Assembly (NCBI RefSeq): GCF_900110215.1
Contig: NZ_FOCX01000024.1
Location: 1 to 63,064 of the forward strand
From: Halorientalis persicus
GTDB taxonomy: Archaea > Halobacteriota > Halobacteria > Halobacteriales > Haloarculaceae
Reading direction: 5' to 3'
DNA length: 63,064 nt
Below, one piece after another: positions 17,314 to 27,300 of the stretch; positions within the stretch are counted from its first letter, which is position 1, and each line of letters opens with the position of its first letter. The position numbers were made by a program, and so were the translations under genes. Below the pieces are notes generated by a model, which was not told the origin of the DNA, searched no databases, and saw only the letters and a program-made list of their open reading frames with translations.

Positions 17314-20277
17314 TTAGGACACTTCCACGACTTGATCGTTAGGATCGCCAATAATGCGTAGTTCAGTATCAACCGCCTCTAACCACTCCTTACAGGTCAG
17401 GAGTAGCGTATTGATGTTAGCCCGTGTTCGGGCCTTGTCGTGGTCCAGTCCAGGTTGAACGATATACACTCTGAAGTCCCACTCGTTCGGCTGAAATCTT
17501 GTCTCGATTTCATCGAATCCCTCTTCATTCAGTTTGAACCCCTCTACACCAGTATTCTCTTGACGATAGCGAATCCGCTTTGGAAGCCCACTGTTCCTAA
17601 TCCACGCTATACTCCGGAATACCTGATCAACAACATCACGAACGTCTTCGAGACGCGCTCCACTTTTCTTGCTTTTTTTGCATGCCTTGCAGTGGTAGAG
17701 GCTAATGCGCTTTTGAGACGGCTCGAACTGAACATAGTCTGCTATCTCACCGGTCGTATGATCACGGAACAGAATTTGTTCACTCTCACCGTTTGCCTCG
17801 ATAAAGTTCTCTACCCAGGCGTGAACATGAATGAGTCCCTCGGCATCTGTGTCATTATCATCAAATGAGTATTCTCCCCACGTAGCACATCCCGACCAAT
17901 CGATCTTCGATTCTTCAACAAAACAAGTCGACGGAACCTCTGAAAGTTCTTGTTTGACCTTGTGTCCGCGCCCGTTATACACTAAGGTCCCGTCACCTGT
18001 ACAGAAGTACAGCGGATAACGGTTGAAAAACATCTCACCGGTCAATTCGCTGGTCTGGTCCCTACTGACTATCCTGAACTGACAGTTAGCGAGTTGACCG
18101 GTCAGTTCATTATCTGCGATATTGTACGTGCCAGATAGCGACTGCGCTGTCTCATATGGAGTATAGGAGAATTCGACAGCAGTGGGCTCATCGGTCTGGT
18201 AAGTGAGGTCTCTTAGAGCAGATTCCTTCACGGGCTGCCATCCACCCTCCTCGTGTACTTCGCTTGTATTAATCTCAACATCGAGTTGTTGAAGCGTAGG
18301 ATTGAGAGTCCCGTATACTGGATCTGCAGGGAACTCGTCGATTCGGCGAACCTCCCCTAACCCAAGTTTAGGTGCGACAGATTCGGATTCATATTTCTCA
18401 AGTTTGCCCGCGAGACCCTGACACCACGAAATGAAATCACCAATTCCCTCCCTACCAGTGGACCAAACACGCCCCTGATCATTGCTAATGCCAATGATCT
18501 CTTCATCAACCTCTGCAACTGCATGGCCTTGAGCGAAGGCCTGTGCATCTGTTTGCCTCACAGCTCCCTCCACCCGGTCACCAAGATACATTTTATAGGA
18601 AGGGAGACTCCCAGACGGCCCCAGTGCGTTGGCTAGTCCTGCAACTTGGTACTCAATATCGACCTCTGCCTGCAGCATTCGGACGAGTGATTCACCGCCG
18701 TAGATTTCAATTTCATCGGATACTATCTGGCTACGAATACGGTCAGATAGCTCATCGGATGAGGAAGCTTCAAACAGAGTCTCGGTTTCGTCGTGATAGT
18801 AGTAGAGATGGAGGTCATATTGACGGTAGTCAAGCGGAGTTCTAGTCCCCCAGGTCGGTTTATCGATTTTCTCGGTGATCAGCCCAAGAAACACCTCGTC
18901 GGATCGGGGCAGTTTGTAGACGATAGTGTCATCGTCAAGTGAAACGTCAGCTACCAAGTCGACATCAGACTCCGTACTCTCGTAAAGTCGAGTGCTGCGG
19001 TATGGTTGGAGGTCTTGCTCATTGACGCCTCGAAGCGCATCTTGTCCGGCAGTAGTCGCTGCTACGTTTGTCTCAATATATTTGTCGACGAGTTCTGGAA
19101 CGAGCTGACGCCAGCCTGCATCCTCATGATACAATCGCTTGACGACATCATCAACCCCGGCCTCACGCAACTTGTCTGGGTCAGCGATAACTGTTGCAGC
19201 GACATCCGAATCTTCCGCAGGTCGAGTGACACGGCCAATTAGTTGGAGTGTGAAAGCAAACGACTTCGGGGGCTGATGAAGCACTGCAACCTTCAGATCC
19301 GCAATATCGACCCCCTCACCGAGCATCCCAACAGCAACGACCCCGTCAAGTTCTCCATCTTGAAGTGCGCTGATCGTCTCTGCATTTTGTTTGGACGTCC
19401 GGTCCGAATGAATCGCCTCAACATCAAGCCCATGGCTGCTGTAGACATCTTCCAAACCTTGAGCAGTAGAGATTTTATCACACCGTACTAGAAGCTTAGC
19501 ACTGGAGTAGTCCGTTCTAATATCTGCCAGCTCGGTAGCCGCTGCTACTGCCAATTTGCTATCCGGATCGTCAGCACGATACGTCGAAACTTCAGTCAAA
19601 GACAATGGTTGATATAATCGTTCTTCCATCGCGTTGCTCAGAGGATAGTGATACACCATCCGGCCCGGTAGCGTCTGTCGGTCACGACGGAATGGAGTCG
19701 CAGTCAACAATACCCGCTTAGCACTGTCTACGGTCTCGAGTAGCTCCATCCAGCTGGGAGCTCTGATGTGATGTGCCTCATCGAAAAAGACGAGATCAAA
19801 TTTCTCTTCAGGAGGACTGACAATAGAATCTGAGTACTGGTCCGAGTCATAGACCTTGCTGATATTGTGAGGGAGAGTAACTACAACATCCTCATCCAAT
19901 TCGTCCCAGGTCTCCTCGTCGGTGACTCTTGAGGTAACTGTTGCAACAGAAGGGGTCTCCAGTTTGTCATCAACAACGCCAGCTTGTCTCAGGCCATCTA
20001 GCTGTTTGAATTTCGCTGCGGTTTGGGTACGAAGCACGTCAGATGCAGTCACGACGAGTACTTGCTTCTCGCTCAGTCCAAATGCCAATAACATCATCAG
20101 CGCTGTCTTCCCAGAACCAGTCGGCATTGACACCAGTGCTGGCTCATCTTCGTATGCCGTGAAGTGGCTCTTGACGCCCCAGAACCCACCTGCTTGGCAG
20201 GATCTTATTCCCTCAATTCCTTCCGAGCCGAACTGCTGAAAATCAATCTGGTCAGCGTGATCGGCGAAGTAGCCCAT
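17314..20277 (-). CDS. DEAH-box SF2 helicase with long C-terminal extension
   Basis: A 987-residue protein. The helicase core lies in residues ~1-400: Walker A MPTGSGKTALM (about 51-61), FFDEAHH (about 164-170), LLTATPFRRD (about 192), and motif VI QLIGRVTRP (about 345). The remaining ~580 residues are not recognised; they include a CKACKKSKK segment that may be half of a zinc site and beta-rich stretches. The layout resembles helicases of phage-defence loci, but I could not assign a named system. Base composition is lower in GC than the replication genes, suggesting separate acquisition. It ends 20 bases from the convergent CoiA-like gene. Confidence 0.7.
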   Translation of the reverse strand: MGYFADHADQIDFQQFGSEGIEGIRSCQAGGFWGVKSHFTAYEDEPALVSMPTGSGKTALMMLLAFGLSEKQVLVVTASDVLRTQTAAKFKQLDGLRQAGVVDDKLETPSVATVTSRVTDEETWDELDEDVVVTLPHNISKVYDSDQYSDSIVSPPEEKFDLVFFDEAHHIRAPSWMELLETVDSAKRVLLTATPFRRDRQTLPGRMVYHYPLSNAMEERLYQPLSLTEVSTYRADDPDSKLAVAAATELADIRTDYSSAKLLVRCDKISTAQGLEDVYSSHGLDVEAIHSDRTSKQNAETISALQDGELDGVVAVGMLGEGVDIADLKVAVLHQPPKSFAFTLQLIGRVTRPAEDSDVAATVIADPDKLREAGVDDVVKRLYHEDAGWRQLVPELVDKYIETNVAATTAGQDALRGVNEQDLQPYRSTRLYESTESDVDLVADVSLDDDTIVYKLPRSDEVFLGLITEKIDKPTWGTRTPLDYRQYDLHLYYYHDETETLFEASSSDELSDRIRSQIVSDEIEIYGGESLVRMLQAEVDIEYQVAGLANALGPSGSLPSYKMYLGDRVEGAVRQTDAQAFAQGHAVAEVDEEIIGISNDQGRVWSTGREGIGDFISWCQGLAGKLEKYESESVAPKLGLGEVRRIDEFPADPVYGTLNPTLQQLDVEINTSEVHEEGGWQPVKESALRDLTYQTDEPTAVEFSYTPYETAQSLSGTYNIADNELTGQLANCQFRIVSRDQTSELTGEMFFNRYPLYFCTGDGTLVYNGRGHKVKQELSEVPSTCFVEESKIDWSGCATWGEYSFDDNDTDAEGLIHVHAWVENFIEANGESEQILFRDHTTGEIADYVQFEPSQKRISLYHCKACKKSKKSGARLEDVRDVVDQVFRSIAWIRNSGLPKRIRYRQENTGVEGFKLNEEGFDEIETRFQPNEWDFRVYIVQPGLDHDKARTRANINTLLLTCKEWLEAVDTELRIIGDPNDQVVEVS

Positions 20278-20767
20278 TCATTACTGTCAATAAAGAGAAT
20301 ATGTAATGAAGCTACTGTTGGGACCTGCTGACGAAGGCGTCCTTAATCCTCAAATGATTACAGTGTCCGGCTGTTCTACTTCGTATTCGCTGTGATATCG
20401 AATAATATCCGCGACTAACCGACATTCTGTTGAAGGCGGGCGTAGACCGCGATATGGACTATACACCGATCCTAACAGCCGGTGAGTGTCACGTTGATCT
20501 GCGGAGAGCTAATAACACCAGAATCCTCCGGAACTGTAGGCCGCTAATCCCCATCTGTCTTTGTATAGCGACATATGATATATCCAATACTGAAACAATA
20601 CAGCATCTATTTTCGGTGTTCACACAGACTCCAACAGTCTGTTTGTCCCCAAAACCTATATCCTATCTGTGAGAAACGCGCTACCAACCAAAAATGCCGG
20701 GCTTAGAATTGAGAACTGACTCAGTGAGGGTTCTCTCGCCGAGTCATAGCCTCGAACAGCGGACACC
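20278..20767. other. 490-base spacer between helicase and recombinase, no supported gene
   Basis: No frame here has convincing haloarchaeal amino-acid composition. An 80-codon frame at 20430-20672 is Cys/Ile/Leu-rich and unlike neighbouring proteins. The right part holds an inverted repeat with arms GAGAAC and GTTCTC (20711-20735) enclosing TGACTCAGTGA, about 30 bases before the recombinase start, a possible operator. The stretch presumably contains the two divergent promoters. Confidence 0.5.
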
Positions 20768-22075
20768 GTGGAGGCCAACACAGTGAGCGACGCAACGACA
20801 CCAGAAATCGATCGGGACTGGGAGGACGTCGACGACATCTCGTGGACCCTCCTCGAACTCGCGGAGCTCGTCGACGCGTACTGGGCTGTCGTCGCTCCAG
20901 CGATGGAGACAGACGGGCTCGATCCAAAACGAGAGAAACCGACACACAGCTGGCTCCGCGACCATGGCTTCCGACCGCTCCTTTACGCCCTACGGGAGTA
21001 TCACGACAGGACCCTCGCGGAGTTTTGGCGCGAGGACCTCGAACTCGACGCCGTAGAATCGGGCTACGACTGGGCAACCAATCACGAACGGACGATCGAG
21101 GCACTCGAGTCCTTTCTCACGTCACGGCGAGAGCGCAAGGGCCTTGCAGACTCGTCAATTGATACCCTCCGCTACCGATTGAACCGCTATGTCGTCGCCT
21201 ACTGCGAGGAAAATGACACCGATGACCTCGTGACCCCCGTTGCTCGGGATGGTGATATCCCAGCCTACAAAGCAGTCGATGCGTGTTGGGCAGCGTTCGA
21301 CCGCCTGCACGCGGATCTCGACGGTGGGCAAACCAAACGCCGGATTCATCTCGCGGTTTCGAACTGGTATGCACATCTGGTGCGTCGGAAATGGGCCGCG
21401 GTGAACCCCGCTGACGGCCTCGACGACGAGTTTGACTGGTCGAACGGCAATGACGATGATACGGATACACCATGTCTCGCCACCGAGCACGTTCGCGCAC
21501 TCTACAAGGCGGCAGACGACCAGGAGGACCGCCTTCTGGTACTCGCCCTATGTGCATGGGGTCTTCGTCCGAATGAGGTGGCTAGCCTACGAGCGCGTCA
21601 ATTCGTCCTTGACGTCTCTACCGATGAAATTCCGTATATTACGTTCGAGGAGCGGAAGAACGGGCCTGGCGAGGTGTCACTCCTCTACGGTAAAGAGGTG
21701 CTCGAGGACCGCCTCGCAATGTTCGCTGATTCCGAGGATTGGGATGGCTATCTGTTTCCGTCGCCACACGCCTCAGGCGGCTCGATTTCCCGGTGGACAG
21801 TCTGGAACCGCTTCACTCAGCTCGCTGAGCAAGCGAGCCTTCCTGACGAGATTGGTGGTGTATCACCCTCGCCAAAGATGGGGCGACGGTTTTGGTATGA
21901 CGCCTATTCCTCGTCACTCGACGTCGTCCTCGGAAGCCTTGACGAGATTGCGGCCGAACAAGGAAGCGCGAGTGCCGACGTCGTCTTGCAGAATTATCTC
22001 TCAGATTCACGGGCCCGAAAGCTTCGTCGAGAGTATATGCGGGACCAGCTAGCTGTCGCCTTCGAAGAGGATTGA
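20768..22075 (+). CDS. Tyrosine recombinase / integrase-like protein
   Basis: The 435-residue protein has an N-terminal SAM-like region around residues 110-205 (SSIDTLRYRLNRYVVAYCEE). The catalytic half contains CAWGLRPNEVASLR, the first active-site Arg box, and a likely beta-hairpin Lys region (FEERKNGPGEV). Toward the end is KMGRRFWYDAY in place of the usual HxLRHT, then VVLQNYLSDSRARKLRREY with a candidate nucleophilic Tyr. The altered second box means activity is uncertain. The first ~110 residues are family-specific. Starts are GTG at 20768 or 20783. It stands alone beside the partition locus, where such recombinases can resolve plasmid multimers. Confidence 0.65.
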   Translation: MEANTVSDATTPEIDRDWEDVDDISWTLLELAELVDAYWAVVAPAMETDGLDPKREKPTHSWLRDHGFRPLLYALREYHDRTLAEFWREDLELDAVESGYDWATNHERTIEALESFLTSRRERKGLADSSIDTLRYRLNRYVVAYCEENDTDDLVTPVARDGDIPAYKAVDACWAAFDRLHADLDGGQTKRRIHLAVSNWYAHLVRRKWAAVNPADGLDDEFDWSNGNDDDTDTPCLATEHVRALYKAADDQEDRLLVLALCAWGLRPNEVASLRARQFVLDVSTDEIPYITFEERKNGPGEVSLLYGKEVLEDRLAMFADSEDWDGYLFPSPHASGGSISRWTVWNRFTQLAEQASLPDEIGGVSPSPKMGRRFWYDAYSSSLDVVLGSLDEIAAEQGSASADVVLQNYLSDSRARKLRREYMRDQLAVAFEED

Positions 22076-22138
22076 CTGTACGCCAGAGTGGTCTCATCCG
22101 TGTCCGTTATCGGTGAATGCTTGAGTTCCATATCTCAG

Positions 22139-22524
22139 TGAGTCACAGAATCAGTGAACCAGTGAATCAAAGAGTTATTGAGTGATTGATTTTAGGATTC
22201 AGTGAATCATAGAGGGGTGCTGAGAATATCTGAAGCACTAAATCAATGAATCAGTGAATCAAAGAGATAAAGATTCAATGAATCACCTACCACGAGAAGT
22301 ACAGAGTCACTGATTCAGTAACTGCCAGTAGCAAGCTCCGATCCCCAAGGAATCAACAAGCAAGGATTCCAGAATGCGTTGACTCAATGAATCAGTGATT
22401 CTTTGATTTTCACCAAGTACAACGCCATAAGCGCCTGTTAGCGGTTTATACCGCTGAATACGGCACTTTATCATTCCCAGAGCAGGAATAGATGTCTGAC
22501 GTGGATTTATGAGTCATTGAATCA
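22139..22524. repeat. Cluster of TGAATCA-type heptamers, candidate partition site
   Basis: In the 460-base spacer before parA, TGA(A/G)TCA or its complement occurs repeatedly: about 22139, 22163, 22203, 22247, 22255, 22279, 22388, 22510 and 22518, with TGATTCA at 22311 and variants TGATTGA at 22183 and TGACTCA at 22380. Several are joined as AATGAATCAGTGAATCA, and many have CAGTGA around them. Such dense short palindromic repeats next to a ParA gene are typical of centromere-like sites bound by the small partner protein. A further pair lies just after the partner gene (23900-23914). Confidence 0.65.
22440..22455. promoter_or_regulatory. Palindrome AGCGGTTTATACCGCT, possible parA operator
   Basis: A 16-base inverted repeat with 6-base arms whose centre TTTATA looks like a TATA box, about 80 bases before the parA start. 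Binding there would compete with TBP, as expected for an autoregulated partition operon. Confidence 0.4.
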
Positions 22525-22535
22525 ATGATCGTACT

Positions 22536-23447
22536 ATGACCGAGTCACCTCGTGGCTGGGGCGTCACACCATCGACCGGTATTCCCACGATCGCCTTCGG
22601 CAATCAGAAGGGCGGGACTGGCAAAACAACGGCGACGATAAACAGTGCAGCGGCACTAGCCTCGCGAGAACACGATGTCCTCGCGATCGATATGGATCCA
22701 CAGGCCGATATGACGAAAGGCCTGGGACTCGGCCCGGGCGACGACAACGATCCATCAAGCCCGAAGAACGACCTTCCAAATACGCTCGCCACGGATGATG
22801 CAAATCTTCTCGACGTCCTCGTCGACAATCCGCGCACGGACGACACGACTCTTTCAGAAATTATGATCCACAGCGACGATTACGAACACCTGAATTTCGA
22901 TCTCGTACCGAGCCACAAGGACATGGGGCTTGCCCGGGATTGGATGGACGACGCAGGCGCTCGTCTCTCGTTGAAAGTTGCTCTCGAAGAGTTGGTGGAC
23001 GACGGCTACGACTACGATTTTATTTTGATCGACTGCCCCCCTGATCTCTCGGTCCTGACGGATGCAGCGTTCATCGCGGCGCAGAACGTGTTCCTGGCCG
23101 CACAAACACAAGCCACATCACGAGATGCCCTAGACGATCTCTGGGACCAGCTGGAATCTATCGAGGACAATCAACAGATCGAGATTGCGATCGTGGGACT
23201 GCTGGCAAACATGTACAGAGACGATGGTCAGTCACAGAAGTTCCTGGAAGCATTTGACGAGTCATATGCGTCACTAGCGCCGATCTTCAAGCTTCCAATG
23301 CGAGTAGCGATACAGCGCGCGTGGGACAACGGCTGCGATATTTTCGAATGGGAGGACGCCAACGACCAGCAAGTCGAGCGCGACCTCTTCCTGGAGGTTG
23401 CTGAGACGATGGAACGGGCGTTCGACAAAACGCAGGTGGAGGTGTAA
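22536..23447 (+). CDS. parA: ParA/Soj-type partition ATPase
   Basis: The 303-residue protein has the deviant Walker A motif NQKGGTGKTTATIN near residue 28, the A' motif IDMDPQADMTKGLGL, Walker B-like FILIDCPPDLSVL (about 160) and a C-terminal helical domain. ParA ATPases bind DNA non-specifically when ATP-bound and move plasmids through a partner bound to a centromere. No N-terminal HTH is present, so operon control probably lies with the partner. The partner gene starts two bases after the stop. The flanking TGAATCA repeats support plasmid segregation. Confidence 0.9.
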   Translation: MTESPRGWGVTPSTGIPTIAFGNQKGGTGKTTATINSAAALASREHDVLAIDMDPQADMTKGLGLGPGDDNDPSSPKNDLPNTLATDDANLLDVLVDNPRTDDTTLSEIMIHSDDYEHLNFDLVPSHKDMGLARDWMDDAGARLSLKVALEELVDDGYDYDFILIDCPPDLSVLTDAAFIAAQNVFLAAQTQATSRDALDDLWDQLESIEDNQQIEIAIVGLLANMYRDDGQSQKFLEAFDESYASLAPIFKLPMRVAIQRAWDNGCDIFEWEDANDQQVERDLFLEVAETMERAFDKTQVEV

Positions 23448-23449
23448 CT

Positions 23450-23902
23450 ATGCCCCGAGGAATGGACGAGCGATTTGAGGACCCATCAGAGGAAGCAGAA
23501 GACGAAGAAGTCGCAGACGACGACGAGACGGCAGAGGCGACGACGGAAACAGAGAGACAAGACCGCGAATCTGCAGCCGCCACAGGAGAGCAATCAGGTC
23601 AGCAGAGGAGTGCTGACTCGGCGGATACTAAATCCTCCACTGAGGAGACAACGGAAACGGATGATGAGCCGTTGAACATCCGGGAGGATTGGGACTCGGC
23701 CACGATATACGTTGAACCGGAACAGAGCGAGGATATCGAGGTTACATTCACGCGGCTGAAAAAACAGTTGAAGCGGGAGGACATCACACTCGAGAAGAAC
23801 AAGCACTTCTACCGAGGGATTTTCGAAGTGGCGTTCGGCGAACACCGAGAAGAAACGAAAGAGAAGATTCGTGAGCTGGCAAGCGAAGACGATGATCAAT
23901 GA
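23450..23902 (+). CDS. Small acidic ParA partner, probable centromere-binding protein
   Basis: A 150-residue protein. The first ~75 residues are a Glu/Thr/Asp-rich disordered stretch; the last ~75 (LNIREDWDSATIYVEPEQSE...FTRLKKQLKREDITLEKNKHFYRGIFEVAF) form a compact basic/helical domain. No ParB or RHH motif is clear. Its position two bases after parA and between two sets of TGAATCA repeats, one of which overlaps its stop codon, makes it the likely DNA-binding partner. This is inference from context. Confidence 0.55.
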   Translation: MPRGMDERFEDPSEEAEDEEVADDDETAEATTETERQDRESAAATGEQSGQQRSADSADTKSSTEETTETDDEPLNIREDWDSATIYVEPEQSEDIEVTFTRLKKQLKREDITLEKNKHFYRGIFEVAFGEHREETKEKIRELASEDDDQ

Positions 23903-23914
23903 ATCAGTGATTCA
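23900..23914. repeat. TGAATCA / TGATTCA inverted pair after the parA partner gene
   Basis: TGAATCA at 23900-23906 and TGATTCA at 23908-23914 form an inverted pair overlapping the stop codon of the partner gene. The sequence matches the cluster upstream of parA, so the partition operon is bracketed by the same sites. Confidence 0.6.
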
Positions 23915-23984
23915 CTGAAATTCGGATATTGTGTAGTCGAGAGGAACAAGAAGACCTCGTCTGCTAAATGTGCGCAGAGTCAAG

Positions 23985-23991
23985 TTATTTA
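23985..23991 (+). promoter_or_regulatory. TATA-like box for the 78-residue gene
   Basis: TTATTTA lies about 30 bases before the ATG at 24021, the spacing of a leaderless haloarchaeal transcript. Confidence 0.45.
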
Positions 23992-24020
23992 CACGCCTAG
24001 CGCGTATGATTTCGTACTAG

Positions 24021-24257
24021 ATGGCCACCATCAACGTCGACAAATTGGAGCTAACCCAGGAACATCAAGATGCTCTCACAGCGGTCATCTGGGGATGGTT
24101 TCTTCGGACTCATCACCCATACCTTTGGCGAACAATTAATCTGGCCTTCGATTCAGCGGAGATGGCCAAAGAGTGGGTGATGAAATTGCCCACCAAGCTT
24201 ATTGAGACATACATTCTGAACGAAGCCCTCAAAAGACTCCCCGAGATCCAATTATAA
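24021..24257 (+). CDS. Small hypothetical protein
   Basis: A 78-residue protein, not recognised. It is largely helical with several Trp and Leu (VIWGWFLRTHHPYLWRTI) and no charged tail; the Trp-rich stretch is amphipathic rather than a clear membrane segment. It has its own TATA-like box and no Shine-Dalgarno sequence, which supports a real leaderless gene. It lies between the partition locus and the giant GHKL gene and is convergent with the latter. Confidence 0.5.
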   Translation: MATINVDKLELTQEHQDALTAVIWGWFLRTHHPYLWRTINLAFDSAEMAKEWVMKLPTKLIETYILNEALKRLPEIQL

Positions 24258-24398
24258 AACACACAGAGGACTACAGGAGACAGCGATGGATATGTCGTTT
24301 AGCAACTCTTTCGGGGTTTGCAAACCGGTTTTGGCTGACTCTTAGCATCCAAAGTGTCTGCTAATTCCGGCAGCTATCAGGTACTCACGGCTGTGAAG

Positions 24399-27300
24399 TC
24401 ATTCGATATCAAGGCTGATCGTTCCCTGCCGAACGTTCCGTTCGAACTCGTGTAGGGGGATCAACTCCCGAAGGTCGGCTTTTGACTCTAGAACAATATC
24501 CTGCTGTAGCGTCGCATTAGCCACACGGTTGTCCGAATCAGGGACGTAGACCAATCGGAGGACATAATCCCGGTCGGGTGCCGTGACGAATTTCAGGCAT
24601 TGTTGGTACTCGTTGGTGGTAAGCCGAATACTGTAGGGAGGATCACGTCCAACAGCCTTGACTTCAATCGGGGAGGAGGCGAGCTCGCGGCCGGCCGTAT
24701 CGTCCTGTAGCGTTGGGCCCAGTGGGTCGATCATATCGAATCCGGGTCCGTCCTCCTGGGACACATCGAGCATTTGGAAAAGGGGAGAATCGTCAAGAGA
24801 CCCCTGTTTGAGGTCGGTACGCCAACTCAAGAACCGTGCTTCAATATCATCAGCGGTCAAGCCAGACTCTAACAGATCGAGAATCTGTTCCTCCCAGACA
24901 TCGACCTTGTGCCAAGCGTATTTGCGTTCGGTTTGCTCGTCGTGAAGACTGTACATATGCTCGACGAACCTGTCGTAATGCGTTTCTGGGTCACGTTTAA
25001 TCCACTCAGTCAGATCGTCGAGGATCTTTATCGCTGTCGCAATTTCAGCGTCTTCGCCACGACCCTTAGTCGGATAGCCGCCGCTATCTTGATGCACACT
25101 CCCCGACACATTTTGGCCCTTCTCCTGAATCGACGACTTCCGTGAGGACCCGCCAGACGAAGACGACGTCTGAAGGATTGAGAAGTCACGCTCTGCGTCT
25201 TTCGATACGTCGCCAGCACGACTCATCGAATCTGCTCGGAACTCACGATCGGTTTTGGTTTGGAGTGACCCCGTTCGGATATACTCCTCCAAAAACGCGG
25301 GGAGATCATCATTATTGGCTTCACTCTGGATTCGATCTAGCCATGACGATAGTCCATCTTCGAAGCTAGCCGAACTGAGCTCTAGCCATCGGGTTTCAGT
25401 ACTGGAATCAGTTTGGAGTTCGGCCGGCACCACGTCCTGCCACCGAACATTAGCAGTGACTGAATCTAGCTCCGTCTTCCAGTCGATCGGATCCGCAGAA
25501 GCAATAGAGAGGGAATCATTGACATTTGAGACTTCGACCAACCGTCGAGCTGTAGTCCGATTGACATCGGCAGTGAGATCCGCCGGGAGGAATCGTTCGT
25601 TGGTGACCCACCATTCGATGACACGTCCGGCTCGGTCTCGCTCAAATCGCTGTAAAAGCGTCCGCCAGTCGCGGTCCGACGTATCTACGTATAGCCCTTC
25701 AATCAGTCTTCGATAGGGGTCCGGTAGGCTCTGGATAGTCCGAACGTATTCAACGATCGGTTCGGGGTTATTACCGGAGTCGTTGATGTTGAACACTGCT
25801 TCAAGTCCACCTACGATTCGTGCATCACTCTCTCGGCCCTCTAGTGCCTGAATGATAGTCTCGAGATCTGGGGGTGATAGATCTCCAGGCGCGATGTTTT
25901 CGACGAGGTCACTCGATGCTCGCACCCGCTGTCGGACCGAGTGTTCGAAATCACTCTCTAAGTGACTCCGGACTTCTTCGATGGGGAAGGTATCCTTCTT
26001 GAGCCGATTGATCAGGTCCGTTTTGTCCTCCGTGAGGTCAAGAATAGACTCGAAGTCGTTACGTGCGCGATAATTCTCGGTCACGAGTGCGAACCCCATT
26101 CCCAGTTCAGGGACGATACCACATCGTCTCAACTCAGGCCACGATAGTTCGCTCAGATCATCAGCAGAGGAGACTTCGTCGATGCCCCCCAGATTCAGTA
26201 CGAGCCCTTTAGCCTCCTCGCTGTCTCCTCCCTCCTGCAAGTAGTACGTTCCCGAGCCGGTTTTCGAGAGGGGGTTGGTCGTCTCATCCGGGAGTGACTC
26301 AACGACAGCAAGATTTTCGATCGCTATCTCGAGTTCCGCTCGACTCTCATCAATCGAATCCTGCGTTTCGAGTTCCTGAATCGCGATCAGTAAATCCAGC
26401 CGGTTCTGAAGTTCACGACGGATATTCCGCAGACTTGTATTGAGTCCCTCTGCGTCGCACTGTCGTGTCTTGAACTGGTCGGCATTGAGAGTGGGGTCCG
26501 GTGCCTCAACTAACTCGACACCGAGGATCGTCGTGAACTTGTCGAAGCCTCTGTGTTCCTGGCGTCTGAGTTCGTATACCCGCTTTGAGTACACGTCACT
26601 GTCTGGATCAGTTAGAGCGCGTTTTTCCCAAGGCGTCGGAGTCGACGAGAGATACTTGACCAAGTCATCGCGGTCGTCACTCGTGATCCAGTTGATCGGT
26701 GCACTGAACCACGTCGTTCCCCGACGGAGTGGAAGATGAGTGAGCATAGGGAGGTCGACATCCTCCCAGGAATCAGCGTCGGAGTGATCGTCGACATATT
26801 CGAGGATCGGTTCAAACAGTTTTGTCCGAGCACTATCCCAGTATCTCTGATTCGGGATGTCCAATTGTGTGGTCGAATCGTCGCCAAGTCCAGCCGGGTC
26901 GTCGGCGAATGCTTCCTGTACTTGCTGGAGCTTCTGTGCCGCCTGAGCGGCATTCAGCTGTCCCAGCCGTTTCACTCCAAGATCTTCCAATAATCCTTCG
27001 TCGGGAACACGATCGCCGTCGGGATCGATATACGGGAAGAGCCGCCAGCCTAGTGCTTGGTCTGCCCCCTTGATAATGGCGTTATTGAGAGTATCACTAT
27101 CCCAGCCGCTATTCACAGAGTTCGCAGAGTCTGACAGCTGGAGGATCTCGCTCCAGATCGGCAGGGTTCGGAGCTGCCAGTTAGCAAGTGTCGGAAGCGT
27201 GCGTTCCTTTTGATGGGAGCATCCCTTTCCGCCCTGACAGTACCAGTACGTCCGCAGAAGCCCCGCCCGATATGCTTCGGGGTGATTCAATAGTGCGTCG

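Noticed and set aside
20430-20672. 80-codon frame in the spacer before the recombinase
   Set aside because: Composition is rich in Cys, Ile and Leu and poor in Asp/Glu, unlike haloarchaeal proteins; no start signal or promoter is evident.
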